A stretch of 64,000 nt of DNA from Elysia crispata (taxonomy: Eukaryota > Mollusca > Gastropoda > Plakobranchidae), in the NCBI GenBank assembly GCA_033675545.1, contig JAWDGP010007341.1, positions 197,501 to 261,500 of the forward strand, read 5' to 3'. The stretch's first letter is position 1; every line of letters starts with the position of its first letter. The position numbers and the translations under genes were made by a program. Positions 28,257 through 42,501 of the stretch are shown in pieces. The notes under the pieces were generated by a model. That model saw nothing but the letters and a program-made list of their open reading frames with translations, did not search any database and had not been told where the DNA came from.

Positions 28257-28991
28257 TGGAGGCGTGGACGAAACATTGACAGGCTCCCTGCCTGACTTAA
28301 GAGTTTTCATTCTCCTGTTGAAAATCTATAATCTTCAACATTTTTACAATAAAGGCATATAATTATGTCTTGAAACCACTCCAACAGTTTGTTTTAATGC
28401 CGCATCCATTATGAAGACAGCCACTGTCGTGTGGTGAACCACTCGCGGCCCTCCCTACAGTTTACCCACCTAGACTGGAGGTTATGCAGGCGAGGAGCCC
28501 TTCGAGCCTGAGACTAGCCATTGACACTTGCAGGGATGAGCTCTTGAGAATGGCAAGAGCATCGCTCTACAGCCCCTTTCAACATGTTTGATTTGTCTAG
28601 TTCTGAAATAATAATAATATAGGTTATTGCATGCATGCCGAGGCTGGGGGCCTGCTGTGATCAGCTAGTGTGGAGGAGAGGAGAGAGGTCCAGGGTTTGT
28701 GGAGTATGTATTTAGACCAGGTCACATGCCCTGTCTCCACATTGCTAGGGGTTTTTAACAGTCTGAGGCAAACCACGTTTTCAAAAGTGAAGATTTGAAT
28801 GTAAAACTTCGAGTGTTTCACGAAACGACATTCTCAAGGATGGGGTCTTTAAAAGTCACCCGGAGCCATGGGAGAGAAGGCAGGTGAATTTAGGCAATGT
28901 CTGTAAACATTGTTGGTTACAAAATCCAAGCAACTAAGAAGAACAAGCACGTTTGCCAACTGTTTTACATCTTAATTATAAAAAAGAGCTG

Positions 28992-29050
28992 GGAGAGAGA
29001 GAGAGAGAAAAAAAAAGAGAGAGAGAGAGACACACACACACATACACACC
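28992..29050. repeat. GA then CA microsatellite
   Basis: Two short GA runs flank an A-run, followed by (CA)n with a TACACAC variation. Confidence 0.88.
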
Positions 29051-29059
29051 CATACAGCA

Positions 29060-30392
29060 AAGGGAAGTGGAAAGGGCAGGGGATACGAAGACAAGGGTCT
29101 GGAAACAAAAAGAAAAATGGGTGAAAAAAGGAAGTATAAAGAAAACCAAGATGCAAAGGGACAAAATAAAAAGAATGGCAAAGAGGAAGGAAGAGAAGAG
29201 ACAAAAGGAGGAATAAGAGAAGGATGGGGAGGAAGAGAAGGAATGGGGATAAATAGGAGAGAGAAAGGAGGAAGATCCAAAAAGATGTGAAGAGCTTAGG
29301 TCTCCGATGAGCTGTCAACTGAAGAGGGCCGGAGACCATGGTGATCACAGGCAGCCCGCTCTCTGCGCATGTCAGGAAGCTGTAAAGCTAGACTGGGCTG
29401 ATTGACTGGCCTGGTGTCAAGCACCTGGTGTGGTGTGGAGATTCGCACCTGGTCAGAATCTATCTTGACTCGACATTCACACAATATCTGACAAAATATG
29501 AAAAAAAAAAAAAAGGATCAGACATTAAACTTTTTTTTCACCTAAAATATTCTCTAGGAGGTATGGAGTAGTTTTTTAACTACCTAACGTACAACTATGT
29601 CGCACTGGGAATCTAACACGGGGATGACGTTCAAGACCCTTTAAAGCTTCTGTCAAGATCTGGGCATGAGTATAAATTTTCTTTTTAATATAATAATAAT
29701 TTTTAAGAAAAACTTAAACGTATCCAGGGCAGCCATGTGATATCACAACTGTATTCGCAAACGGATAAACATGTTTTAAAAGAATAGAATTTGGCTAGCT
29801 TGTCAAAAAATCTAAATTTAGTCCTGTGACCAATTCATGGAAAGGAAGTTTTCGAGCTCTCCTTTGAGTTTTTATAGTTAAGGTCAACAATCCTAATTTG
29901 GGTACTAATGAAACAACTTATCTATCAATCAATAAGAATTTTAAAAAAATTAGTAATGGATCTTGTTTATGGCAGTAGTTCACATTCAATACCCTAAATC
30001 ATTTCTCTAAAATCTAAACATGACTCCCACATTCATAGACTGTCCCTTGAATTTTTAAATTTTTGTTTTGAAAATAGAAGTCTTTATCCAAAACATGCCA
30101 TGAATGAAGACTGCTCTAGTTCAACAATTTTAGTCTAGATAGGTCGATTTTTTATTCTAACTTTACAATTTTTAAAAAATACGGATCCAGGTTAAATATA
30201 TTGATATTGCCGTTTTTCTTGGAATACACAGTGAATTTTAACGAAAGTCGTCGTGTTCGTTACTTTCAGACAAAAAGGAAAATCATTATTTCGGATGGAT
30301 GAAGATGATAAACAGAATCATGTGGATATGTTAATATCGCATAAATTAAAGACTAACTTTATGTTTGGTACAGAACCGCCAAAATAAAAAGA

Positions 30393-30426
<34 letters not shown>

Positions 30427-31390
30427 CAGTCAGTGCAGAATGAATCTGTCAGGTTTGATCATCTAATTTTCGGACCTAAAAAAAATTGTTTTTAAAAATC
30501 CTGTAATTTTGTACGACTGAACTCTAACATATATAGAGTTCCAGTCTTTTATTGCTCTTTATTATATCGTGGTGGCTAAAACAAAATAACAAACATCATT
30601 ACAAACACTTGATAAATATGCTTGACGGATTGTGTAAAGTAAGCATATAATTATGCAGATATGTTTTATAGTTCACAATACATTGTAACATGCGACTTAA
30701 GATTTTCGAAATATTAAGCTCAGGATTTTTGTATTGAGTTACACACTCCCAAAACTTCATATTGAGACTCACAGTGAGATAACAACAGAAGATTGCGTTA
30801 AGTCCTCTAAGAGCCATTATCCAATCTCTCCTTGAGGAGTGTTAGACTTCTCCGGCCTCACCTGACAATCTGTGGCCACATTGATTATAGTCAGGGGTTC
30901 TAACGTGTCAAGTGTATTCTTCCAATACCGTGTATTGTGAACTGTGAGAACAAGAGCTCTAGAGCTGGTAGATGAAACCCTTTTCTATCTAGGTCGTCGA
31001 GCTAGCAGAGCACACATCATTTCATTAGCTTCTCGCTGTTCTCAAGCATCCTCGCCCAGGATTTCTCCCGAAACTTTGGGGACATTTCTGAGTCTAGAGC
31101 TGAACAAGATGGTGATGGGCTGGAAAATTTCGAAATATTTATAACGTAAATTAGTGATTTATATTTGATTATTTTTTGCTTAACTGTCAAAGAACTCAAT
31201 TATACCCTAAGAGCTGCATTGAAAGATAAAAAAAATTCTGTGGAAAAGGAAACGGATTAACAATGCGGGTGTGTGGTTTGTGCGTGAGAGAGCGGATGAG
31301 AGGCAATCAGATAGACACTGACAGACATATTGGCAAAGAGAGGAGTGAAAGTTTGCAGATACAGGGAAAGGAAGAGTAAATTAGAGATAT
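29060..31390. other. unique AT-rich sequence, no gene seen
   Basis: Purine-rich at 29060-29280. A poly-A tract lies at 30393. Nothing else supported. Confidence 0.45.
30393..30425. repeat. poly-A tract
   Basis: About 31 A. No LINE or SINE body was recognised 5' of it. Confidence 0.9.
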
Positions 31391-31391
31391 T

Positions 31392-31395
<4 letters not shown>

Positions 31396-31473
<78 letters not shown>
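31396..31473. repeat. GA microsatellite
   Basis: Pure (GA)n of about 38 units. Confidence 0.95.
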
Positions 31474-31478
<5 letters not shown>

Positions 31479-31860
31479 GGGAAAGACCACAAGGCTCAGC
31501 AGCATGACTAAGCTATCTTCATTTCTCACCTATGTAACGAAATTTTTTATCTTCTACCACACTCCCACAACTTATTTATCATTAACAATCAGAGAATATC
31601 CTAACGGACAGGATACAGATGTAATCCGACGCTAAACTTATTAACCACGGATATTTGAGTTGAACCTGTTATGAAAATTCCTTGCAGTTGTAAGTTTAAC
31701 ACTTTAGCATCTCGACCATTAATCCGTAGAGTCTTATATTATGAGAATCTTGTACCTCAGAGGGGCGAGGAACGAAAACATGGGGCGCTCTTGTTTCGGC
31801 AATATTTATCTGGTTGTCAGCAATATACACAAGAAGTCTCTACCTCCTCGTCCTCCTGCT

Positions 31861-32011
<151 letters not shown>

Positions 32012-32019
32012 CCTCTCTT

Positions 32020-33164
32020 TCAGCCTGAAGAACTGGAGCCGAGACAAGACGGGAACTAACTTACTTGATTCAGTCTTCTGCAACTTCTCACAGATTTCTC
32101 GCTCGAGGTTGTCGTATTGCTGCAGGATAGACCCACAAAATCATTGCCGCTTTAGACGATTTACCTTGTAAGCGAAAAGGATCTTTCTCCTAGTCAGCAC
32201 CTGAGGTTTCATAGTTTTAGCCCTGGAACTGGAAGGCTTCGAAGTTTCTGTAACACGATCTTCCCTGGTCTCCCATCTGTGTCCTCTGTAACAGGAGACA
32301 CCCAGTCAAACTTCAGGAAGAATGAACCAGTAGAAGGTGTTGGGTGTGAGTGGAGAGGGCTAGGGTGTGACAAGGTTGTCTATGATGACGTGCCAAGTTG
32401 CTTGGACTCGGCCTGTGACCCCCTGGGGGCACATCCCTCTCTCGGTAGTACTCATCTACACAACATTAGCACTCGCGGACAAAGGGAAACCTCGTGAGAA
32501 GCCGTCCAGAGCCCCACTCATCGCTTCCACACCGGGCCCTCTTCTCTCGTTCCTTCAGGAATAATTTCAACATCTTCGGATCCCCACTTGTGTTTACTCC
32601 TCGGCCATTTTTTTTTCTGATCTTACCGTCTCTCTCACTTTCTACTATTATTTCTCCACACTCTGTATCTTAATTTTTTTTCCTCGATTGTTCTTCCTTC
32701 TTCATTCTCTCTCACACTCACACCTTCCTAGATCCATTGCTTTCAGTAGAGCAGCATAGCTCTCCCTGACTCGCTTCATCACAGACCAGCACCCGGTAGT
32801 TGAGATAAACTAAACAAACAGCGCAGCACCTGCTCACTACCACCGGGACTTGTGGACACCGAGACTTGAGCCATCCACCCTCCATGGCTGGTCAGAACTG
32901 CCGGAGGGAACTGGCCTTGTTTACCTCGGGCACTGGACGAGTGGACTCACTCCGCGGCTAGTCTCAGATCCACCTCACAGACCAGGCTCTCAGCCAACAC
33001 TTTGCCAGGCAAGCTGTTCTGGTGGTTTGAACCGTAGCCCTCTTAAGATCGCCAGAGACTTAAAACTGAAGTAATACACCCACAGCAAAGTCCCACTGGT
33101 TTGGAAGTTAGTTCACCTAAAGTTACCTTTTCGACTAAGCGTGGGATACTTCATCAAAGTTTTT

Positions 33165-33231
<67 letters not shown>

Positions 33232-34980
33232 AATGAAGATCTTTATTCATGCCTTATGCTTTTGTGTTTATTTACCTGTATCATTCTTAAACGTACAGTG
33301 TTCGTAATTCGGTATTTTCTTTCTTTTTTTTTTCTCTTTATTTCCATGCCTCTATTGATTTCCAGTATGCCTAGGTGTCTGTCTGCTTCTCTGTGTTTCG
33401 TTTTTTCCTTCCCTCTTGTAGCGGCGACAACTGTCAAGTAGAGCGATGGAGCTCGACCAGTCAATGAAAATGTGGGTCGTTAGCGCGCAGAGCACGGCAC
33501 TAAATTGAATTTGATTGTGAACAAGTCGGGAAGGTGCAAACTCTATTGAGCCCAGCCTGAATAAATGTTTACTGTTCCGTCGTTGGCCATTGAGGACTCG
33601 GATTGAGTCCGGGCGTTCACAGGGCCACCGACTTGTCTTACAACTTCGGCGTTTTGTCCAAAGAAAATATTTGCTTCCCTTTTCCTCCCTTCTTTTCATC
33701 CACCTCGTGTGGCTTTTTCTTTCCTTTTCTTCTGATCGTGTTGCCTCTCCACTGCCTTCCCGTTCGCCTGGTCTGGCTTTGCCTTCTAAGAATCCGTTTT
33801 GACAGGCATAGAAAACGGGCTCGATTAAGAAGATCGACCTCAAGATTTCAATTCTCTAAATTGTATGTTTTTGATTTCACTAAGAAGTGTACGGAGAGTT
33901 TTAGAAGGCAAAACGCTTGTTGAAAAACTGTGGAGGATTGTTCTAAAGATCGCCCCGGGCCACCAAGCTTCACGCCGAGGTCTCAAGGAGCGTGCTCAAG
34001 TCGAGGACCCTGGTTGCGGACAGAAAGAAAGCTTTTCCATAAGTCAGAGACTGCAGGGAGAAAAGTTAAAGCCTGGTGCTAGTTTAAAGTGTATTTAATA
34101 TATCAGGCCGTAACTTGTGAATACAAGGGAACCCACTTGAGAATTCCCTGACGCCCACGACAATGGTGGCTTAGAGCTCTCTCTCTCTCGCGCGCGGCTG
34201 GGTGGGGAAACGCGGTGGAGGAATCAACCCCTAATTAAAATTCGACATTAGGAGAAGCCATCTGCGGTAGAAAAAGAGAAGTTGAAATTGAAAAGTGTTC
34301 ATGCCATACGCGGAGTTATTACTGAGAGTAAACAAGCCACAGTGAGGCAGCCATGGGGAGTCTTTCGGAGGCTTGAAACTCTTGGGACAGACGATGGAGA
34401 CCCCCAGATCTGAGGATGTATGAGCTTGGAGAACTTCCACCCGTTCAACCGCGGTTCAGCCGAGGGCAAGGCATAGAGAATCCGGCCTGGCCTAGACACC
34501 GCTCTTTTCCCGTGTTGTTTAGATAAGTTCATCCCACAGTAACCTGACGATTATTCTAAATCCGGTTAAATTGGCGTGGTGTGACGTGCAACACACCTGC
34601 ACACATTGAACACAGACTGGAGAACAATCTGTGCACTTACCTCCCTTTGTTCGGGATGGGTTATGGTCCTTGTCTAGATTAATGCGCGATGCATGCAATC
34701 TTTTCAGGTTTGGTGATTGAAATCTTCAAAATAGAGGATTTCTCTCACCGCAGCTGAACTTCTGTGTAGAGAATAATGGCTTGTCCCTATTCACATTGCG
34801 CATCTATCCCTCACTTAAGAATTCCGGTCTTCCACAATCCCCTTTCCTATCTCGTACCACATCTAGAAATTTGAAGAGTGTTCTTACTGGTTCTCAATCC
34901 TCCCTCCATCCCATCCCCTATTCACCGTCACCCCACCTCCACATGCAGATCGCACGTTGTCAAGATACATTGTCTCCTCT
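32020..34980. other. unique sequence with several short frames, no gene supported
   Basis: Moderately GC-rich at 32280-33070 and 33440-34600, with overlapping 60-160 codon frames on both strands and no recognisable motif. This is a place to search for a diverged exon or regulatory region. Confidence 0.35.
33170..33228. repeat. TA microsatellite
   Basis: Pure (TA)n of about 29 units. Confidence 0.95.
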
Positions 34981-34989
34981 CCTTCTCTC

Positions 34990-35021
<32 letters not shown>

Positions 35022-35230
35022 TGTATGTATGTATGTATGTATGTATGTATGTATGTATGTATGTATGTATGTATGTATGTATGTATGTATGTATGTATGT
35101 ATGTATGTATGTATGTATGTATGTATGTATGTATGTATGTATGTATGTATGTATGTATGTATGTATGTATGTGTATGTATGTATGTAAGTATGTATGTAT
35201 TTATGTATTTTATGTATGTATGTATGTATT
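34990..35230. repeat. TATG tetranucleotide microsatellite
   Basis: About 45 perfect TATG units, then a degenerate end with GTGTATG, TAAGTATG and TTTATG interruptions. Confidence 0.95.
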
Positions 35231-35244
35231 TTTCGATCTATTTA

Positions 35245-35250
<6 letters not shown>

Positions 35251-35307
<57 letters not shown>
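35251..35307. repeat. CT microsatellite
   Basis: Pure (CT)n of about 28 units, 20 bp after the TATG array. Confidence 0.95.
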
Positions 35308-35309
<2 letters not shown>

Positions 35310-37370
35310 CCTTGGCAAGAGGTGAAAAGTGCTAGTGGCGTTATGCAGAAGCCATGATAGATTGTAATAAATGCAGATCAATGAAGATAATTCCGAGTAT
35401 ACCATTTTCAATGTCTCATTTTATTGAATTTTGTATAGAGCGCACGCAAAGAGAAACAGCATATTTTTACAGGCAAAGTTAAACCGCAGACGACCAGTGC
35501 AGCATTCTTTCTTCTTCAACACAAATATATTCCTTTTCGTTCTCAATAGCAAAATTTTGAAAAATCATGAAAGGCATTATTTCACCTTCGCCTAGTTGAC
35601 AGAAGCTAGCGAGTCACCAGGTCTAAACACACAATCACGTATCGCCAAATAAAAGGGAATTTAAAAAACTGGAATGACTCTAGAGACATTCAAACTGACG
35701 CAGCCTTCTAACGTCATCCAAGGCCATGGCGGGCCGCTGTAGCATCATCGTGGGGACAAACAAGAGAGAGAACCATCTGAGCGGAAAATGATTGAGACAC
35801 GGGTTATCTCCCGTAGCGAGGCGGGAAGGTGACCTTCTGAATAAACAATCAGAGAAAAATTGACGGATATCACCCTTTCATAAAATATTAACAAAAGCTG
35901 GTTCGGGAGCAGAAACTTTGTTAATTGGAAGAAATGAAAAAGCGCTGCGCTAGACTAAAACATTCTATTGCGATGGTTCGCATTATATTGAATCACAGTC
36001 CAGTAGCACCAACTTACTAACTACGTGGCATCGACACTGCTGAATGAAAAGTAATTGGTTTCCTCGTATAAAGTTAAAGAATGCTATGACTTTTGGTATG
36101 ACCTGGATTTTATCATACCAATATTATCAAATTCTGGGCCGTATCAGTAAATATAAAGATGGTTGCCGACCCTCGCACGTTGATATAATTTTTTTTTATT
36201 ATCTGATATGAGTTCCAATTCATCTTCAGAATTCCGTGCTCTAAGAAGATGGACCTTGATGTAGCCACGACAGGGTCAAAGGTTACCCTGCCTGTTGTGA
36301 TGGTGATTATTCTTACAACTACACTGCCATGTTTAGATTAAGCACGAGCTTCGTGGGTTTTAGGGCAAAACCCTCAATTTCTGGAACTTTCCACCAGGGG
36401 CCAGAGCCACAGCGCCGATGTCATTAGGGATATGTGGAGCCTCACCCTTTCAGCCGTGTCCTGTCTGACAGAGGTTTACTGCAAGGCTAGTTAAGTAGCA
36501 AAGGCTCGATATGGGCTTTGGATTGATTGTTTCGGTCAGTCAATAACCAACAAGTCGGATTATGTAACTCTCAGATTTAGAGTGGGGCTAGTGCAAACCT
36601 TGTATGCAAACCAATCGTTTCATTATTTTGAACAGTAAAATTGCTATATCAGAATGATGGAGGCTGACTGAATTTGGCAGAGGCTAAAGAACAGATACAC
36701 CTTCCAGCCTGGTCAATGTGATACTCTAGACTTGGGTTAGGGTGGAGCTTGCAGTTGCCTCGCAGATAGCGGAAATAGTTGTAGGATGAAAACCACAACC
36801 GGTGTCCAGTTGGTTGTGGAAGGATAGGTCAGTTTGACTGAATGATGTTACACACCGAGAAGTTCTAGCTACACGGACAGGCCATGGCCAAAAGGAAAAG
36901 AACGTGTTTTATTTGGATAACACTCTATTGGTAAGTATATTATCACTCCGGCACTCTACCTTGCAACAGGGCGCTATTGCAATACAGATGACAGTTATAA
37001 TGTCCAGAGAAAATTGCTAGAGGCGTAGATCTGAATAAAGACAAGCACGGTCAAAAGTTCAAGCAAAGCCACAGTCTCCGCCCCTTTAATTTCATGTTTA
37101 TCAATATTCTCTTTCCGTTGCCATTTTCTCTGCCTCAACATCTCCTTCCCCTTCCCACCTCCTCAGCTGAGTACAGTCTAGATTAAAAGAATTGATCCTC
37201 TCATCTAGCCCTTCCGATCTATCCGACTCAGCAAACTGCGCCCAACAAAGCAGTGATGGCTTCCTGTGCTCGCCATCTCATGTGGACGAGTGAACATCCA
37301 GCCACAGTCCTTGAACACTCTCTGAGTCTGTACCGTCTCTCCAACTCGGTTTTGCTATCTTTGTTTATGT
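35310..37370. other. unique sequence, no gene seen
   Basis: There is a DR1-like GGGTCA-A-AGGTTA motif at 36273-36285 and a CCACCAGGGGCC motif (one base off the CTCF core) at 36391-36402. No frame of note. Confidence 0.4.
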
Positions 37371-37409
37371 CTGTCTGTTTCTCTCTGTGTCTCTTTCTGT
37401 CTGTCTGTT

Positions 37410-37523
<114 letters not shown>

Positions 37524-38416
37524 ATTTACCTCTCACTCTGTCATTCTTGCTCTTTCTTTACCATATTTCTGTTTTACTTGACCTCGATTGTTCTTTTATT
37601 TTCTATCGACAGGATCCTTACATTGTGCCTTTTTTTCACTCCCTTTTGTTCCGCATTAATTTCTTTACCATTCTGGGTGCTTCCGCACAAGCATTCAGTG
37701 TTTCCGCTAGTTTTGACCAGTTCCTTCGCATTCAGACCAGCACCCTCAAAACACAAAGATTGAAGCCCACAGGCCTCTTATCTAAATTATTTAAATAGCA
37801 CCAAAAGCCTTGCCACTCTGCATTTTGATCGAGGTCTGTTCCTTCCATGTCTCAACTGAGATCTCAGCGCCATCTAGACAAGGCGCCAGCGTTCACGGCA
37901 GGTAACTCTAACCATCCGCTCCACCCACTGAATAACTATGAAAATATGCCTTTTAATATGCCCAGACCTGGGTCGTGTTTGTTGATTTTCCGCTTCAATC
38001 GGTAATCACCGCTGCCTATTAGGATGCTATGGTGAGACGTCCCGCTTAAAACAACAAGGTCCAGGGAGGCTTGTCACAAAGTCGGGCTCCTCACGGGGCG
38101 ATGGGCTATGACAGGTCAAAGGGAGGCCATTCATAGCGCAAATTACTTGTCTTGGTGGGTATTAGCACCTAGCGGGGGACGCGTCTGTCAGCCACAATAG
38201 CGGCTATTCTTCCAGCACAAGGTGGGGGACACCTCCTCCTCACAACACCGCCCTCAACTCGGGCCTAGAAGTTTTTTTCTCTGGATCCATCAGTCGGCGA
38301 TATGATGACCCCATCAGGCGTCAGATATAGCTGGGCAAGCAGACTGGGTGGTATAGCTTCTGTTAGTTCGGTTTGCCAATCTCTTTTATTTTTCTGACTT
38401 ATTGTCTTTCTCCTCT

Positions 38417-38833
<417 letters not shown>

Positions 38834-39206
38834 CCCCTACCTTTTTTTTTTCTATGAAAGGATTTGAATCTATGAGAACCTAAAGAATTAACATTCTAGT
38901 TAAGGTTCAAGGTCACATCATAAAATGTCGATAATCGGATAGTCCAGTGCTTTTCTAATTATCTTTCTTTGAAAGTAAAAATGTTCATGGTTTAAAAAAA
39001 AATTACAGATTTTGACAATTTTTTTTTCTAAATTAGTGAAAAAGAATCTCAGTTGCTGAGTCTTAATTGTATACAGAAATATGATTTACATAAAGACATA
39101 AGAGAAAAAAAAATAATCCGAATAAGAATATTTTGAAATGTAATAAGGGATAGTGGTTATCACGTTTTTGAAGGACCTGTTTCATAGATTCTAAGAGATA
39201 GATAGA

Positions 39207-39225
39207 AGAGGGGGGGGGGGGGGGA
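39207..39225. repeat. poly-G tract
   Basis: About 14 G, followed by GA/GATA repeats. Confidence 0.85.
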
Positions 39226-39600
39226 AGAGAGAGACATATAGACAGATAGATAAAGAAAAAAAGTTAAACAATCAAATAGAAAATCAACGAGACTCACAGA
39301 CAGGCAAAGTTCCGGTAATCACGTCATATAGTTTTAGATGAAAAAGTTGAAAAAATAAAGATGACCTTCTGCAGATTTTCCTTCAGAGAGAATGATTGAC
39401 CTGAATCAATGGCTCTGTATGCGAAGCTCTACCTCATGGCAGATATACTAGGCGGTTCGATCAAAACAGGGTCATTGATGGAGTCAATATTAGAATCCCT
39501 GAAAACCTATCTCATGCTCATCTTATTATTCCAATAGCTTTAACAAAAGATATGCATTTTGATGGACCTAATTATCTCCGCCATTACTTTGTATTACATT

Positions 39601-40175
39601 ATAGGAGCGCATAGTGGAGGCAGCGCTATCATCGCCATTACTTTGTTTTACACTATAGGAGCGCATATAGTGGAGGCAGCGCTATCATCGCCATTACTTT
39701 GTTTTACACTATAGGAGCGCACAGTGGAGGCAGCGCTATCATCGCCATTACTTTGTTTTACACTATAGGAGCTCATAGTGGAGGCAGCGCTATCATCGCC
39801 ATTACTTTGTTTTACACTATAGGAGCGCACAGTGGAGGCAGCGCTATCATCGCCATTACTTTGTTTTACACTATAGGAGCGCACAGTTGAGGCAGCGCTA
39901 TCATCGCCATTACTTTGTTTTACACTATAGGAGCGCACAGTGGAGGCAGCGCTATCATCGCCATTACTTTGTTTTACACTATAGGAGCGCACAGTGGAGG
40001 CAGCGCTATCATCGCCATTACTTTGTTTTACACTATAGGAGCGCATAGTGGAGGCAGCGCTATCATCGCCATTACTTTGTTTTACACTATAGGAGCGCAT
40101 AGTGGAGGCAGCGCTATCATCGCCATTACTTTGTTTTACACTATAGGATCGCATAGTGGAGGCAGCGCTATCATC
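39601..40175. repeat. 54-bp minisatellite, about eleven units
   Basis: Units with ATAGGAGCGCACAGTGGAGG recur at 39601, 39655, 39711 (after a TA insertion), 39765 and on every 54 bp to 40143. Unit variation is limited to CACAGT/CATAGT, GAGCGC/GAGCTC, one GTTGAGG and one GGATCGC. Because 54 is divisible by three, long 18-residue-repeat frames exist on both strands; the minus one (SVKQSNGDDSAAST, 39648-40178) is open for 176 codons. Coding is not supported otherwise. Confidence 0.95.
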
Positions 40176-41072
40176 CACCCGCGGCGGCCTCGCTGCCTTG
40201 AGATTAAACTGGTGAAGACTGAATTTACTGCTGGAAAATATCTCGGGGAGCGAAGGAGTCGGATGGTTTAGACAACTGTTCCTCTGGTGTCGTGTCTGGC
40301 TGTGACTGAGGACTAAGTAACGGGGTAAACAAAGAAACCACCAAATATTATGTTCCGAAGATCTTCTCGAGCTATGCTTTCAGGGACAGAACCTAGAAGG
40401 CGGCTATGATGGAGGTCACGTTACAGCAGATCTTAGCCGAGATATTGTACTCAACTATCGACTGAAGATTGTCTAGTAGACAGATCCTCGGCGGAGCACA
40501 AAAGACTCTGATATCATTACAGTCGCATGTCACACAAAAGCTACAACGGGTGCAGGATATGGCATCACTAGAAAGGGACGCAATCCCTCAGGCATTTCCT
40601 GCAGGTTGGACCCAGGAATGGCTAGTATCTGCATTGAGTTCAAACAACTCACAGTTTTGGCAACACACACCACAAACCAACCTCCTCCCTCTCTCCCCAA
40701 ATCCCATAACATTCATGGCGAACGGGCACCAGGTTTTGGTCACAAAACAGATTAGCAACTTACAAAATCTGTTAACATCGTTAAAATAAGCCCTTACTAA
40801 AACAAGTCCACAAAATTTATTTCACCTCTTGGAGAGACCAACAGCAGCAAGAGAACGAAGAAACACAGGATAAAGCGAAAAATCAACCAAGCAAGCAACA
40901 GTATACTAAAAAAAATGGTATTTCATGAAGAGCCGCAGTCTCGGCTCAAAGAAAATTTTAGAAAAGGAAAAGCTTTTCTGACCTTGGACAATAACAACAA
41001 CAACAAAAAATAATAATATTGTTGCACTAGGTAGCAAGCCTGAATGGTATGATACATAAATCTTGGCTCAAA

Positions 41073-41601
41073 GACTTGAAAAATGACGCTCCATTTATCA
41101 TAGAAAAAGACAAAGCAAATCTCCTCATAAAACTGTATACGTCAGTGACATACACAAACACTGAAATAAATAAAGACCAGTAAATGTTAATACCCACGGT
41201 GTTCAGGTAAAAATTATATCCATCAAAGCAACAAAATCAATACGTTGCCACAAAAAACCCCGCCTTTGTTAGAGAAAAGCTAAAGGAAATAACGGCCCGT
41301 ACCGCCCCTGAGATGACGAACGGAATGATGGCATATCTTGACAGAATAGTGAAGGAAAAATGCTCCAGCTTTTCAACACAAGCTGGAAAAACAGAAAAAA
41401 CTAACTTGCAAAATTTTGAAACGCGCCTAACATGATCCACATACACAAAACGAGCAAAAGCAAAGACCAACGAAAAAACAACTACACCCCAATGAGATCA
41501 GTCTCCTAAACTGTTTGTACCAAGAAAAAGTTTATCAAAAGAAAAGAGACGATAATCATGTGGCTTATGCCACAGACTGTTTACTCTGTAAACTCATCAA
41601 A
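41073..41601 (+). pseudogene. non-LTR retrotransposon (jockey-like LINE) reverse transcriptase relic, 5' part
   Basis: One frame from 41073 reads DLKNDAPFIIEKDKANLLIK and, after stops, FVREKLKEITARTAPEMTNG-MMAYLDR. It then shifts to KMLQLFNTSWKN, NAPNMIHIHK, NNYTP and, after another shift, ISLLNCLYQEKVYQK. These match in order the linker and first reverse-transcriptase motifs of jockey/CR1-type LINEs (APGxDGxxxEML, LQLFNxSW, MIPIHKKGK, NYRPISLLNCLYK). Several stops and at least two frameshifts make it inactive. A Helitron-like element breaks it at 41602. Confidence 0.8.
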
Positions 41602-41857
41602 TCTAATATATAAAGCTCACTATCTGTGTGTGTGTGTGTATGTTTTAGGATTTCCGAAATGACTGAACGTACAGGGCTCACATTTTACATATTCTCTTTT
41701 ATTGATTCGAGGAAGGTTTTTGGCGTATTATATTCAACATTCTTGATTGTGCAGGTCGATAACGGCATTTTGAAATTTAATTGAGACCAAAGAACAAAAT
41801 GTTCTCAAGCGACATTTTGTTTCGTAATATCTAGACTATGCATTTCCGGCTTCCACT

Positions 41858-42385
41858 TTCTCTGTTTACTTCGTAAAGGTTCTTGGCCTTCCCTCTTTGA
41901 TTAGGGGCTTTTCTCTGTTTACTTCGTAAAGGTTCTTGGCCCTCCTTCTTTGATTAGGGGCTTTTCTCTGTTTACTTCGTAAAGGTTCTTGGCCCTCCCT
42001 CTTTGATTTGGGGCTTTTCTCTGTTTACTTCGTAAAGGTTCTTGGCCCTCCCTCTTTGATTTGGGGCTTTTCTCTGTTTACTTCGTAAAGGTTCTTGGCC
42101 CTCCCTCTTTGATTAGGGGCTTTTCTCTGTTTACTTCGTAAAGGTTCTTGGCCCTCCCTCTTTGATTTGGGGCTTTTCTCTGTTTGCTTCGTAAAGGTTC
42201 TTGGCCCTCCCTCTTTGATTAGGGGCTTTTCTCTGTTTACTTCGTAAAGGTTCTTGGCCCTCCCTCTTTGATTTGGGGCTTTTCTCTGTTTACTTCGTAA
42301 AGGTTCTTGGCCTCCCCTCTTTGATTAGGGGCTTTACTCTGTTTACTTCGTAAAGGTTCTTGGCCTCCCCTCTTTGATTAGGGGC
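41858..42385. repeat. 53-bp minisatellite, ten units, inside the Helitron-like element
   Basis: Units starting TTCTCTGTTTACTTCGTAAA recur every 53 bp at 41858, 41911, 41964 and so on to 42335. Variation is light: GATTAGGGG or GATTTGGGG, and CCTTCC, CCCTCC or CCTCCC. The high homogeneity indicates recent expansion. Confidence 0.95.
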
Positions 42386-42501
42386 AATCAATGAGCAGTA
42401 GTTTCACTCAAGCCCCAACAGTTTACATGTATATAAATTGCTGAAGAGTAATGTAAGCACGTAGGTATTATTATCTGTTTAATCTCTAGATCTTGATCTA
42501 G
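42366..42501. repeat. direct repeat copy 1 of the Helitron 3' region
   Basis: CCCTCTTTGATTAGGGGCAA through GTTTACATGTATATAAATTG to CTAGATCTTGATCT is repeated at 42979-43102 with few changes, chiefly an extra 10-base AGTAATGTAA in this copy. This copy lacks the hairpin and CTAGT. Confidence 0.9.

Noticed and set aside
34781..35357. Met-Tyr-Val-Cys repeat frames
   Set aside because: A TATG tetranucleotide repeat gives the same four-residue cycle in all plus frames. There is no flanking protein signal.
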